A DNA stretch of 64,000 bases from Sabethes cyaneus (GCF_943734655.1 NC_071355.1:13310768-13374767); one strand, 5' to 3'; positions 46,846 to 59,885 are shown, counted from the stretch's first letter. Made by a program: numbers and translations. The notes: generated by a model not told the origin, from the letters alone.

Positions 46846-48279
46846 CACCTTATCGCGTATCGCATTTTATTTCAATATTTTAAACAAAACCGGCCATTCA
46901 CTTCACTTGAAATGCAGGATTTAGAAACATTTAATTGTAGCACATCAACATCTGGCTCACTTTCCGTCAATATATCTCCGCAGTTGGCAAAAGTTCACAA
47001 AATATGAAAGCATACGAGCACCTAATCTACATTTGCGCATGCAAAAGACACTCTGCATGCACCATAAACAAATCTGAATGTACAACTGGCGTAAAAACAT
47101 GCGCAGTCTTCATCCACCGAACTTTTCAATTAAAATTTGCGTTTCAGCTGCTTTTACTCATATAAGCCGTTTTGTCTGAAAATCTAAGTTTTAAAGTAAA
47201 TTTTATTAACTTTATTCTTAAACTCTTAAAATTATTCCGGTGAATGAACGTGCCAATTTTTTAGAGTGCATCTATTTCATGTGACAGAAGGATTTTCGTA
47301 TTCTTTCTTTTACCTCTTGCTCGTAGTAAACCAGTGATGCCATACAAAATACTAAAATTGTTGTTTTTTCGTCATGTAATAGTCATGTAATAAAGAAACC
47401 TAACAGAAGATATGGCAAAAATACATTGGGTAAAGAATACTAGCGAATTTTGTGTTAAGCTCTTGCGTGACTTTAGCTGAAATGTTCATCATGCGTTATA
47501 CAATACTCCCGTTTTTTTTAATAACATTGCACGTCAAACTGCATGTACACACACAATGCGTTTGGTTATTTGTCGCTTACAGTTTCTATTCTATTCGCAA
47601 AACAATACAAAAATATAAAATGATGATATCTTAATGATCACTAATATCACTTTAAGCTAGGATCACAGCCAAAGGATAGTCAAAGTGGTGGAAATATTAG
47701 CATTATCTTGTTTTGTTACCATCGCGGACAATCCCGTAGTTCGTTAGCATGTATGATACTTAGTTGTTATTTGTATTTAAAAGTTTTGTATTAAAATATT
47801 ATGTAAATGGTAGGAAATTGGCTTTTGTTTAAAATACTCAGATTGGTAAATATTAATGCTAGCTTAAATTAGGAAAATTAAATTAAAAGGATAAAAATAA
47901 ACACTCCAAGCGACAAGTTAAAATGTAGAATAGAGAAGTAAAATACCTTAGCACAACCCTGCTACCAGATAAAATGCTACTAGAGAAATGCGGCTACCAA
48001 AAAGAAAGTGAGGAGAAGTAAACGAAAAAGCGAAATAAGGGGAAAATAAAACCAGAGGGGAAAAAGGCTTAGCTGCGGGGCATAAAAGTTGCGAAAGGTC
48101 TCTTTAAATCTAACCACAGACCAGCAAACCTTGAAATCGCTCGAAAAGCTAAAGCTCAGAAAAAAGCTTTCAATAGTTATTGGGATAATAAGTTTGAAAT
48201 TGGAAAATCGAATCAGGTATGATAAAGCTCAATGGTTTGAAAACGATTTGCAACATTTTTACCCCCAATAACCCGGTAG
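46846..48279. other. A+T-rich unassigned region
   Basis: About 1.4 kb without recognised genes or repeats. Short ORFs have no motif. Confidence 0.5.
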
Positions 48280-48790
48280 CTAATGCGAATCCCTTAGTTT
48301 CCCACGTGGTCCGCAGGACCCATTATCTAACCTCAAAAAGGCGGCCGATAAGCTATCGCGCCCCGTGGAACGGACGCTGATAGCGGTCATAGGAGTCGGA
48401 GATCGATCTACGGTGATAGAAGGAAAATCCTTCCCCGTACATGCGACGAGGGTCGGAAGTAGGACATGGTAGCGAAATCAACCGAGTAGCAGTAGCAGCA
48501 GTTTCTGGGGTAGCAGAAAAGCCGGCCGGCAGCCTTTCGTTAAACCAAAGCACGAGTAAGTGAAGGCGAATAAATAGTTTTTAAGGAAGTGTAGACAGTA
48601 GTTTAGTAACTCAAAGTGATATCTGAAATCTTGATCGGCAATTCCTTGTGTGAGCCGACCCTGAAAGCAAGAACGCTACTCACGGCCGCGCTAGCCATTC
48701 GAAAAGAGGCAGGTGAAGCACACCCTCAGGGTCGCCGACGGTGTTTGACCAGTGATCGAGGGCTTTGTCCTAGTTGGTCCTCTACCGACT
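48280..48790. other. GC-richer patch of unknown origin
   Basis: This stretch stands out from its A+T-rich flanks but encodes no motif I recognise. It could be the end of an LTR element or unique DNA. Confidence 0.3.
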
Positions 48791-50218
48791 AGTAATAGTT
48801 TAAATGAGAAAGTATGATGAGGGGAGTTTATTTTGCAAGATACGAATGTCAGAATAAGCTTACTAGATGTACAAAGCCCTATCTAGACCAAAATTGGCAG
48901 TGAAGAACTACATTGGATCCTTTCTTAGACCTACCTAAAAGCCATTTCTTAAGGCCATCCAAATTGAACATACTTTTTTCAAAAATGTCTAAAACAATCT
49001 AAAGTAAAAATAAATATTAGAATGACTAAAAAACATAAATTATAATTACACAAAAACGTCAAAATCACAAAAATTCTACTCAATTGGACACAGTGCCATT
49101 TGACCAGATTGCACTCGTTCGGCATCTCAGTGACGCCATTGTCGCTGTACTCTGTACTATTTAGTCGAATTTAAATAATGACAGCCCGCCAACTCGTGCT
49201 AGAAAAAGCAATCAACCTCATGCTTCTCCAAAAAAGGTAACAACCGCTTCTGAAGGCACTCTTTTTAATAAATTCCGTTGTTGGGCTTCAGAAATTGTGA
49301 AACTTTGGTTATTTTGATCAATCTGTCATTTCGTACTCGTCAAATTTATCCAAACCACAAATTAGCTTTAGATAACGAACAAAATCATTAGTAGTGTTTA
49401 GTCGGAATTTTGTAACTGTTATCCAATATTGAGTCTACCAACTGGTAATATATCCTTTTTCAACCTTGAAACCATTTTTCAGCATCAATTTTCTTCCGTT
49501 GCACCCAGACTGGCGACGCCTTCCCGCGCAAGGGCCATAAATAGGAATAAAGTTTGCTTCGTAAAAAATCCATCCCTACTAATATACAACCGTATGTCGC
49601 TAGTCCCACTTCTGATGCTGTTAATTTGTCCTTCTTTCGATTTTAGCTCTGCGTTGCTTGACGGTCTGGAACATCCTGGAAGCGACGAAGTGATGACTTG
49701 GCTCTCCCTTGCGGCTAGCCCGACCACGCAGTAGCAGAGCATCAATTCCCATTTCGGTTTTTCCTCGCCATGGCGACATCATTGACGGTGTGCGGTGTGG
49801 AGACGCAACGAACCAGGGTAAACTACAATAAATTTCACATAATGTATTTTTATTTCACCAAGCGACGGACTTTATGCTTCTGCAACGTTGGAGCATGCTT
49901 TCATATGTGTGTGCAGAGCAGAGGCAACGTTAAGTTTCGCAGCTTCCGAACGCTGTGCAATGTCACCACTTGACTCCGCACACAAGAGGATCCCTACGAC
50001 GAGTGGCACTGATCGCGCCAAGAAAACATTACACACACCCGCTTTGTCACGATTTGGCCGATCGATAAGATTTGTTTCGTTCTTTATTCCGAGCCGGGTC
50101 TCCTGCACTGAAACGGTTCAGCGAGTTCGCTTCGATTTGTTTTAAAAGCAAATTGGTCATGTTTGTGCGGATCACAACACGTTAACAAATTTACATAATG
50201 CCAACGAGAATTGCTTAC
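48791..50218. other. Unassigned region
   Basis: No gene supported. A 101-codon plus ORF at 49429-49734 and an 86-codon minus ORF over the same bases cannot be told apart. Confidence 0.45.
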
Positions 50219-50553
50219 TTTTCGATTCGACAGCTTACAGCGACGCGACGGTTCGACATCTCCGACGACCGAGATGAAAAAGTCGGAAGTCAATGCCAAC
50301 CGCACGGTGGCGGTCGTATCGGATGATAAGCATGGCCGCGCACGTTCGGTCAGGCCATAAAATTCTTCCGCACCCTGTACAAACTCTGATAAAACTCGAT
50401 ATCTCCGTGTCGATGGGAATGACAGACAAAAAAGTGCAAAAGGGTTGCAGCAGGGTAATTTACGGCTGCTTTTTCGGGCCAGCTTCTGCACCACGGTGAA
50501 GACGCGCAGGAAGTCGTCACAGGCAGCCAGCAGCGCCCCAGTAATTAAACAGA
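50219..50553 (-). CDS. Candidate coding exon, unidentified
   Basis: On the minus strand a frame is open for the whole 335 bp. A TTCTAAT branch-like word precedes an AATTTAG acceptor at about 50554-50560, and AAA/GTAAGC could be the donor at 50218-50217. The first 90 bp, encoding TGALLAACDDFLRVFTVVQ, use strongly G/C-ending codons, as expected for mosquito genes. An alternative donor after GCAGCC at 50464 would give a 90-bp exon. The open frame continues to 50084, so a short intronless gene is also possible. No family recognised. Confidence 0.35.
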
Positions 50554-50569
50554 CTAAATTTGCATACAT

Positions 50570-52739
50570 TAGAAACTATATTTTATTAGACGGCGATCAT
50601 CTTCAGCTACGCTGCGGAAGGGGGTGGTGAATCGCACCCGTCCCTTCAGATATTGAAGGATTCTCCGGTTGTGGCAATATTTGCAATTCGACTGCTGATA
50701 TCAACGCGAGTAAGCAAACCGGCACGGCAATCGAATCGAACAACCCTTTCCCGCGCGAGAGGAATTAAAAATCTCTAATGTAGAATTATTGTTTTTCTGT
50801 CGTCTAATTTCTGTCGTTTTTCCCCCATCGCTAATCTTCACGGCTCGTCTGCTGTGGATGGCAGCAGAGGTTGATTGCAGAAGCGTGATTCTCTTTGTCT
50901 AGGCATATCCACCGAAACGTGCGGAGTGTGTTTTTGTCTTTCGGCGTGTTTAATCAGACGAATATTGGCATTAATGGAGATCCTTTTTAACTCCTTCCCC
51001 GGTCGTGCATTGCCGTGCCGCCGTAAGAGCTCATTATGGGGTTGAATGTTGTACGACCGGCTCTGCCGCCATTACCGCCGGGACGATACCCCGGGACCGG
51101 CACCGGAGGTGGAGTTGGGGTGAATTTTCTTACAATAACAATAATAGAAGTAATAATGATGGCTTTCTGGTTTTGCTCGCTGGGATGCCATCCTGCGTCG
51201 AGCATCGAGGAGACAATCCTTTCGGGAGTTCCGTCCGTTGCTGCCGACAGGCACCATTCATCGATGGCATTTTTAAGGAAATGAATTTTGCACGGCAGAC
51301 GTGGCGGGGAAAATTTATTGCTACAATAATGCATGAACCGAAGAAGCACGCAGGAAGAGGGTGTTGTCGGGTGATAATGGTTCCTTTGAAAAAAAAAAGG
51401 GTTGACTTTTCGAAGAATATTACATTCGTTATTGTTGGTTGGATTTTGAAAAGTACCATTAAACCGTCGTGTTGGTTGGTGGGTAATTTTCAAGATTGGT
51501 TTTCGACTTTTCTGTTTCCGATGCTGACGTCAGTCGAGAAAGAGCCGTGGGCAATAAATTCATTTTCTACTAGCTTGCATCGTTTCGCATTGCTGAGCTG
51601 AACATCAATCGGGTTTCCACCTGTGATCGTAAAATGGCCCGAATCGTAAAGTCGATCGCGGTTCACTGCACCCTGGGATTTCCATTTACAATTGCTCAAA
51701 CACTCCTGGATAACCGGCCGCGGGGCACCTCATCAATTACAAGAAACCACTAAAAACCATTCGCCAGATACATACATTCGCGTGGGGAGGAACGCGCGTT
51801 TGCCTCTTAGAAATTTGGGAGTAAATCTGGCCCATTAAAAAGCCGCGGGAATCTTCTTCATGCTAGGCCGAGCAGCAAAGTTCAATCAGAATCAGATCCC
51901 GCTAATTAGAGATCGGTTGTTGGTGAGGCTTGAAGGAAGTTTCCGAAGTCGGTCGAACCATTCGGTGGTTTACGGCACATCGATTGAGCAAAAACACATT
52001 TCAAAGTTGGTGGAAACTTCTTACAGAAACAGTTTTGGTCTAGGGATAGGAACAAAACTGACGAACAAACCGACGGCCACTGAAGGTGGCACGTTATTTC
52101 TCTTCATCATCATTATCAGCGAACTAGTTCCTCGGTAGTTTTATAAATAAATCAAATGGAACTTTCACTCTAAGCTACTTAGAAACTGTTTCGATTTTTA
52201 GACTATCCTCAATAGCAAAAGGGTTTCAAAATGTGATTAACAGAATGAAGTAAAATATCAGCTACACGGTGGTGTGAGATATTTAATTGAACACAGAATA
52301 TGAAATGGTTTTCGAATATATTATTAGTAACTGAATTAAATTACTCTATTTTCGAACATGTTGCTGATATGTTGCTTTATTACCTCATTATCGGAATGTA
52401 TCAGGTGACCAAAGCTTTGACTGCATAGCAAATTTCAACCCAAAAATGTAATACGCAGACCCTGCTGTGTCCAGAATTCAGAACAGGCAAAATATCTAAA
52501 AGTTCTAGCTTTGTCTTGTAGTTTAGAATGATCAATTTCATAAACATGGCTGATCCGGTGCTTTCTTTTGAATGATCACTAATTTGGTAAAATATAGGTG
52601 ATAGTCAAATGATCCTGTCCAACTATTTCAAGACCTCTTATTTTTCTTGCGATAATCCCTTTTCATCCAACCAAAACTTCCAAAGGAGATTCAATGAAAC
52701 ACAATCATTTTGTGGTTAATAGGAAACCGATAATGCCCA
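50570..52739. other. Mostly unique sequence
   Basis: About 2.2 kb without a supported gene. ORFs of 198 codons (plus) and 168 codons (minus) overlap at about 51000-51600, with no motif on either strand, so I make no call. Confidence 0.45.
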
Positions 52740-52950
52740 AAAGTTCAAAAGTCTGGAAGCTGTAGGGCCAATAGATATAAGAATTCAGGAGTTCAAGAGC
52801 TCGGAGGTCCAAAAACCAGGAGTCACAGTGCCTATCAGGAGAAGGGAAGTAAAGGAACTGAAGAATCAATAGTTCAGAAATTCAAGAAGACAAATAAAAG
52901 AGCTGTGGATTCCAAGAGATTAAAGATCCATGACCTTAGGGCGTTTTTCA
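52740..52950. repeat. Degenerate AGTCCA-like patch
   Basis: Words like AGGAGTTCAAGAGCTC and GGAGGTCCAAAAACC recur loosely, similar to 56990-57120. It is probably an eroded form of the AGTCCACR-type minisatellite. Confidence 0.4.
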
Positions 52951-53225
52951 AAATTAGCTTAATAGAAGCTTGAAAGATTCAAGCGTTCCTATTTTCCTGG
53001 ATAACATCAAAGGAAATTTTCCAATTTTCACGGACAACGCTTTTTTCAAAAGTTCATAAATCTTGAGTCAAACGTTGGAGAATAAATCTATTTATATAAG
53101 AGGCTTATGTCTGTACCGAAAACCAGGTCTCTGACACGACGTCATTAGAGGCTTATCGGTAACTAAAAACAGGTCCCTGACAGGACGCCATGCTTTCGTA
53201 GCAATGGGCTGTATTCTCAGTCACC

Positions 53226-54230
53226 TCACTGGTCAACTGCTGAACAGCTCGATTGCTCAACTGGTTGACTAGATTGCTCGACTGGACTGGTCGCTTAGAC
53301 TGCTCGATTGGATTGCTCGACTGGATTGCTTAACTGAACTGCTCGATTGAACTGTTCGATTCGACTGCTCGACTCAACTGCTTGATTGGACAGATCTGCT
53401 TGACTGCTTGACTGAACAGCTCGATTTAACTGCTCGAGTGGACTACTCGACTTAACTACTCGATTCGACTGCTTGACATATTTGCTTGACTTACTACTCA
53501 GCCCGACTGCTTGACTTAACTGCACGATTGAACGACTCAACTGGACTGCTTGACTGGACAGTATGATTTATCTGCTCGACTCGACTGCTCGAATGAACTG
53601 CTTGACTCAATTACTCGATTGGACTATTCGAATCGGCTGCTCGACTCAACTTCTCAACCCGATTGCTCGATTCAATTGCTCCGCTGGACTACTCGATTTG
53701 ATTGCTCGACTCAACTGACAGCTTGATTAAACAGCTCGACTAGACTGCTCGACTTTACTGCTCGACTTTTCTGCTCGACTCAACTGTTCGACTTATTTGC
53801 TCAACTGAACCGCTTGACCCGACTGCTCAACCTAACTGTTTGACTCGCCAGCTCCACTTAACTGCTCAATTCAACTGCTCGACTGGACTATTTGACTGAA
53901 CTGCTCGACTCAACTGTTCGACTTAACTGCTCGACTGAACCGCTTGACCCGACTGCTCGACAAGACTGCTTGACTCGACTGCTCGAATGAACTGTTCGAC
54001 TCAACTGTGCGCCTTAACCGCTTGACCCGACTGCTTGACTAAATCATTCGATTTGACTGCTCGACTCAAATGCTCGACTAAACTACTTGATTCAACTGCT
54101 CGACTGGACTACAGGACTTAACCGCTCGATTAAACTGCTCGACTGGACTGCTCGATTTAACTGCTCCAGTTGACTGCTCGACTTGACTGCTCGACTCAAC
54201 TGCTCGATTCGCCTGCTTAACTCGATTGCG
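53226..54230. repeat. 13-bp RACTGCTYGAYTS minisatellite
   Basis: About 1 kb is made of a 13-bp unit such as AACTGCTCGACTC, with many substitutions and occasional length changes, roughly 75 copies. The 81-codon minus ORF at 53295-53540 is a by-product. Confidence 0.92.
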
Positions 54231-54749
54231 ATCAAATGGTCGGTGTTAAATCAGACCGAACCAACTCGCAAAATTTAAAAAAAATGAGTTAATGATAGCA
54301 AACGATCAAGAATTTTCTAAGCAACATTTTACTCTAATCAGACTACATAAATGTTGCAAACAGCCAGAAGTTTTTATTCAGTTTAATAAAATCCCAAACG
54401 ATCAGAAAAACTATTTATTTCAGTTTTTGGCTATAACTCTTTTATGTGCAACATCGTAGAGCTATATTATGCAATATAAGAACTCAAAGAACTAATACAA
54501 AGATTAAACATCGTCGCAAACACTGGCCAATGGAATGTATCCGCAATTTTCTGAATTCTGAACAGACATTTATATTTTCCGGATCGTAAGATTCGGGCTC
54601 AACTAGTATGAACATAAAAGAGTTTGTTTTTTAGAAATTTAGGAACGATACTAGTTGGAAAAAGCTTTTCACAAAATTTTCCGTGACGGCGGAAATAAAA
54701 AAAGGACGGATTATATTTAAAATATGTTTTTCTTATTTGCCAATTTCAT
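54231..54749. other. Unassigned A+T-rich spacer
   Basis: No gene or element recognised in about 520 bp. Confidence 0.45.
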
Positions 54750-55275
54750 TTAGTAACAAAAAGCTTTGGAAGCAGTTTTTCGATGAGCATCTTGTCGGCG
54801 CCATAACAAAAGGAGACACAACGGAAGATAACCCCGGGAGTGCCCACAAACGATAACACCCAAGTAACAATTTCGGTTTTATTACACCCTTATGATGGCA
54901 GTTAAGACCAAAATTGGTCATGAAAACCGCCATAAGAGTACAATAAAACTTACATTGCTGCTTGGGCAGTGTGCCGGCTCCCGATTTGGAAGAGGTTCGA
55001 CGAGAAATCGGTCTGCTGAAAAGTAATGCTCCTGGCAGAACTCTACCAAAATAGCCAAGAACCGCTAGCAACGGTACTTTACCGGTTAATTTCAAGGATT
55101 TGGGAGAAGGAGAACTACCGGCAAATCTTCTAGAAATTTTGGAAGTACAACGTACCCTCGCATTACATTTTCGTGGATTCCAGGGCAGCATACGATACAA
55201 TCGAACGCGAAGTGCTATGGCAGATTATGTGCGACTACGGTTTTCCAGACAAACTGACGCGGCTGAACAAGGTGA
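54750..55275 (+). pseudogene. RTE fragment interrupted by a MITE
   Basis: The plus strand reads LWKQFFDEHL near 54770-54800, then the MITE, then SVPAPDLEEVRREIGLLKS near 54968-55020, and VDSRAAYDTIEREVLWQIM near 55173-55235. Stops and frame changes are frequent, and sequence between the last two blocks is partly deleted. Confidence 0.78.
54859..54966 (+). mobile_element. CCCAAG MITE, copy 1
   Basis: The 108-bp element has inverted ends CCCAAGTAACAAT and CCCAAGCAGCAAT, and an inner palindromic AAAATTGGTCATGAAAACC-like stretch. CA lies on both sides (54857-54858 and 54967-54968). The RTE reading frame closes correctly when the element and one CA are removed. Confidence 0.85.
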
Positions 55276-55400
55276 CAAAAATTTCACAGTGTTATGTTTT
55301 GTTCCCAAGTTTTCCACACCCCATGTTTACTTTTGTTTTAGTTGGCTTTGGATTATCTTGCCTGAAGAAAAAGTTCAATTTGGATGGCCCGAAGAATGTA

Positions 55401-55772
55401 CAGGGATACCTCGATATAAGAGTACCTCGTTATAAAACAACCTCGATATAAGACAATTCCATATAAGACAATTTTTACCTCGATATGAGACAAATCCCTT
55501 TGACATAGTTGGTAACGACACCAGAGCAAATTTTCCATTCCAAAAGCGGCGCCATAAAGATGTTCATTATTTCAAAATAATCCAAAAAATTGTAATCAAC
55601 TAATAGCTCAAACAATATTAAATGGTTCAAAAAACGCAAACACAAAACACAGAGCAAAATTGGCTACTGCTAAAGCCAAATATTTGTGAAAAAATCAAGT
55701 TTCGATATAAGACAATTTCGATCTAAGACAACTATTTAAAATTATAAATTGTCTTATATCAAGGTATCCCTG
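55401..55772. mobile_element. Pogo/Tigger-like MITE
   Basis: The ends are CAGGGATACCTCGATATAAG and CAGGGATACCTTGATATAAG read inward, flanked by TA at 55399-55400 and 55773-55774. TCGATATAAGAC is repeated near both ends. The 372-bp length has no ORF. The CAGGGATACCTCG start is typical of Tigger-type ends. Confidence 0.92.
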
Positions 55773-55774
55773 TA

Positions 55775-56989
55775 TGGGCTATTGGCGATATCTACAAAAG
55801 TATCAAGAGCAAAAAGCAAAAAGAGCATTTCTCTCCTCGAAATTTTGGGGTAAAATCATAGTTTGAATTGGGTTTTTACGCATCTGGGAAGATCAACCTG
55901 ACGTTCACAGCTTGCAAGAAGTTTTAACAGCGAAATTCCGTCGCAAAAAATGAAATAAATTCCAGTTACCTAACTTGCCACTTTAGGTATGAAATTCTTA
56001 TTCGACACTCGGAAAATTGTGCTATTATGGTGGCCATAATATCCATAAATGGATCCAATGACAAACATCTGGGGAAGCGTGCGGTAGATCTATACCAACA
56101 AGAAACAATATAGTAGCAATAATAAGCTAAGTGGCAATAGCGGTTGTGTTTTCATTCGGTATTTTAAAATAAAATTTTTTAAATACTTGGAACTATTATT
56201 GGAAATATTTCTAAAAGAATCTTCCAGATTATTGAGCGCGCCGAAGTCCAGTAGACCGTAAGTCCAGAATACATTTTAATCTACTACAATTTGCCTGCAA
56301 GAGTCCGATAGCGCAGGAGCCCAAAATTCTACGAGTTCATAATCTAATCTCTAATCTAATCTTCTAATCTCACACTAACGCAGCCAATTCATGAAGGCAT
56401 CCTTGAAAATGACGATTACTCGAATCAATCATTTTTCTTGTCAACGGCCAGGCCAACTGCGCAGCAGGTACCCCAGAGAGAATACCAAGGAATCAAGTGG
56501 AACCAGAATACCTGATTCCATTGAACTCCTTAAAATCAAGGGGAAGGAAGAAAACGTGGACCCCCCCGTACCAAACGCATCCCATATACATAAATATTGA
56601 TTTATTCAAAGTCGTTGGGAGTATCTTTGCTAATACAGGTTAAGTGATACTCCGGACCGTCAGGGATGAACTAATGGCATTTAGGCCAGAAACCAGGCTG
56701 CAATTGGCCATAGATATAGCGCCTTATTTCGCTCTCTGAAAGTAGATTAGTTTGCCAAAAATATTAGTTTAAATAATATAATACTTGAAAACAAAGTCGT
56801 GTGGTTTATTGGTTGCCTAAAACTACATTTGTAAGGTTAGGAACTGAAAGCCGCACGACTCCGCGCCTCCTAGCTTGGCTACTCAATTATACAAATTGAA
56901 GTATTTCCAGGTATGGCCACGTGGAGGCGTTAGGTAGGGGCTTGGGATGGCTAGAGCTGTGTTGGACGCTTTTTCCTAGTTGCCTTCCT
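55775..56989. other. Unassigned region
   Basis: About 1.2 kb with no supported gene. Loose AGTCCA words appear from about 56240. Confidence 0.45.
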
Positions 56990-57382
56990 CGTCCAGGAGT
57001 CCAGAAGCTCTGGAGTCTATGGGGTTTAGAATTCTGAGCACAGAAATTCAACAGTCAAAGAGCCCAAGATCAGGAGAATATAAGAACCAAAGAATTAAGA
57101 TCTCAGGGTTTAAACAGCATAAATGTCAAAGAGCTCAAAAATTCTGAAGCTCAGAAGTCGAAGAGCACTGAGATTAACGAGCCCAGGAGTCCATGAGTAC
57201 ACGAGTTCTGGAGTTCAAGAGTCCACGAGTCTACCAGTTCACGAGTCGACAAGCCTACGAATTCACGAGTCGAAGTTTTCACAAATTCAGGGGTTCACAA
57301 GTTTACAAGTTCACTATCCACAAGGTCCAGAACCCACTAGTACACAAGTCTTCGAGGTGACGAGTCTACGCATACGACTGGA
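56990..57382. repeat. AGTCCACR minisatellite, left block
   Basis: It becomes regular from about 57180, with 8-bp units such as AGTCCACG, AGTCTACA and AGTTCACG. It is cut at 57383 by the pogo-like element. The 114-codon ORF at 57123 is a repeat product. Confidence 0.8.
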
Positions 57383-59387
57383 CAGTAATCCCCCCAATAA
57401 GGACGCTAATAGGGACCGCGTTAATGGAAACCGTGTTAATGAAGTCTACGTAAGATATGGGAAATGATTTAATTGGTTCCAACATGGAATATCTTCTCCT
57501 CTGTTGGGTATTCTTACCATTGCGTCCATTATTTTGAACTATTGTGGCATGCCCCGTTTTATTATTTTATTATACGCTTCAAGCTATACTATCACTTATT
57601 GAGGAAGTGACAGGCTGGTAGCTGGAGCGAGACATGTGCCAATCAGGGATGACTGGGTAATGAACCTAGTACCCTGATCGGCGACGCCTACCAGATCTTC
57701 CCTTTTTGAGATACTGCAATCTGCGTACTATTTGTGGTGCTCCACGATTGCAGAGCAAGCGTTCCGAGGTTAAATATCATCTTGTACGAAACTGAGATTC
57801 CGAAGATGATATTTACTCGGACAATGTCCTGTCGTAAGACCGGTAAGCTGAGATCTCTCTTATTGAGACTCAGCAACTTTTGAGTAACCCAGGGGTGGAT
57901 ACTCGACGTTATATATTTTTGGATTGTTTAACTGTTCGGCTCTCCTTTTGTTTCAGCCCACTCTCCAGCACACAGTCAGAGATCAGGCAGAGTGAATCTC
58001 GACCCGTGAGTACAGAGTTGGAGCCACATCTTCGTTTTTCGACTTACGAGTCGGAGTGTTGATGATAGACGAGGACCAGGACTGAACCTGGAATAACTCG
58101 TGATCTTGACCGTATAGAACGTTGGTGTCTTCGACAAAGTTCAGCAGATCGAGGGCTTTTCGTTGGATTGTGGTATTTCGGAATTGCCTCACTACGTGGC
58201 GCTAGCGTATATGTAATAATTTTGTATAGACTGTATCTTGCGCTGCTGACTATCTAGAAAGTTGTGGTCTTCGGGAAGGTTGCTCAAATGACTGCCACCT
58301 TCAAGACGATATGGAAAATAATGCAGAATTGACTCAACGGACGGCACTTGTGTATATGTGATTTTTTTGTGTTTGCCATAACTCATGAGTTTGGTAATGT
58401 ACAAGAAGTTGCTTTCTTCGGTAAGGTTGTTTAAGTGACAGTGGTTATTTAACTAGTTGGAAAATTAGCTAATATTTTGCTCGTTATTTAACACAATGCT
58501 GGTCGCTTACAAAAATTCTCTGCAAAATGCAACGTTGGCAGTCGATGAAATTCCTTAGAATTTTTTCACTACTCGCATTGAACTTGCAACGGACATGAAA
58601 AATTTACCGCAACACGAGAAAGCTGAATTACTAAAAGTAACATTACGTATGCCGTTGACTTAACATTATTAATGCTGTGTGACATAAATGCCTATTAAGT
58701 TGTTGCAAATTTTGATTAAAAAAAATAGTGATAAAAATGAAAATATAATTGTTCATGAATCATTAAGAATGTTTAGAAAGTAGCTGGAAATGTGTTAACG
58801 TGACTGAGACTAATTGAATAAGTGAGTAGGTGGGATTTCTTTGGCCATTTAGGAAGTAGCATTATTAGTTGGTGGATTAGCACGACAGATTTTTTTGCAG
58901 GCAGTAAATGTTGCTGGAGAATAACATTGAGCGTCGAGCGTTCAACATCGCAAGACACAGCCTGTCTAAGCATATTAAATGCACGCTAGCACCACGTAGT
59001 AGGTCAGTTCTGCGTTATTTTCCATACCATCTTGAAGGTGGCAGTCATTTGAGCAACCTTCCCGAAGACCGCAATTTTCTAAATAGTGAGTAGCGCAAGA
59101 TATAGCCTGTATAAAAGTGTTACATATACGCTAGAGCCACGTAGTGAGACAATGCCGCAATGCTATAATCCAATTAAAACCCGTTGATGTACTGAACAAC
59201 TCTGTCGAAGACACCAACCTTCTATACGATCAGGATCACAAGTTATTCCATGTTGGAACCAATTAAGTCAATTCCCAAATGCTACGTAGACTCCAATAAA
59301 GACGTTCGACCGATTTAATGGAATCACTCAAGACCGTCCTTATTGGAAACGTTCTTATTCGAAACCGCGTTTTTCGGGGGACTGCTG
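57383..59387. mobile_element. Pogo/Tigger-like element with long inverted arms
   Basis: The ends are CAGTAATCCCCC and CAGCAGTCCCCC read inward, with TA at the right (59388-59389) and GA at the left. Subterminal ACGTA...ATTGGTTCCAACATGG blocks are inverted at both ends, then arms at about 58085-58335 and 59000-59245 continue the inversion. The left arm is interrupted by about 600 bp (roughly 57495-58085). No transposase is visible. Confidence 0.8.
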
Positions 59388-59397
59388 TATGTGATCA

Positions 59398-59590
59398 AAG
59401 GCCCACAAGTTTGCGAGTCCACAAATTCAGGAGTCGGCGAGTCCACGAGCCTTCGAGTCTATGAGCGCATGGGTCGACGAACTCCCCCGAATCCACGATT
59501 CGCACCAGTCTACAAGTCTACGATTCCACAAGTTCAAGAATTTACAAGTCCACATGTCCACGAATTTGCGAGTTTACGAGTCTACAAGTT
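59398..59590. repeat. AGTCCACR minisatellite, middle block
   Basis: Same 8-bp unit as the left block, resuming right after the pogo-like element and ending at a TTTA run. Confidence 0.85.
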
Positions 59591-59640
59591 TATTTATTTA
59601 TTTATTTATTAGTCGTCAAACAAAGTAGACCTCATTTACA
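59588..59640 (-). mobile_element. Tiny LINE 3' end
   Basis: Read on the minus strand, GAGGTCTACTTTG is followed by an (AATA)n run. This resembles the 3' end of the CR1-like LINE at 25.8 kb (GAGGCCTACTTGG then AATAAATAAA), so it is probably an extremely 5'-truncated copy. Confidence 0.6.
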
Positions 59641-59692
59641 CGATTACTCTACGAAACCACAATTTTCATGTCCACAAGCCGATAAGTCTATG

Positions 59693-59885
59693 CAGGAGCG
59701 TAGCCAGAAATTTTTCTTAGCGGGAGTTTTACAAAAAAAAATTTACCTAGTCTAACCTTAAGCAGTTTATTCAGCAAATGGGAAATTTTTTTCAATCATC
59801 ATAAGCTATTTTGGTTTATACCCCGGGTTCTTCATTTGACAAAAAAAAATCAAATTGATATATGTTGAAATTGCGCCTCCCAGTT
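59693..59885. mobile_element. Possible hAT-like terminal fragment
   Basis: CAGGAGCGTAGCCAGAAAT at about 59693 resembles hAT-type ends, and a weak partner, CTGGGAGGCGCAATT, reads inward from about 59882. No target duplication was found. Confidence 0.35.

Noticed and set aside
51005..51601. 198-codon plus-strand ORF
   Set aside because: A 168-codon ORF lies antisense, neither has a motif, and codon use does not separate them.
53295..53540. Coiled-coil-like protein of 81 residues
   Set aside because: The apparent periodicity comes from the 13-bp minisatellite.
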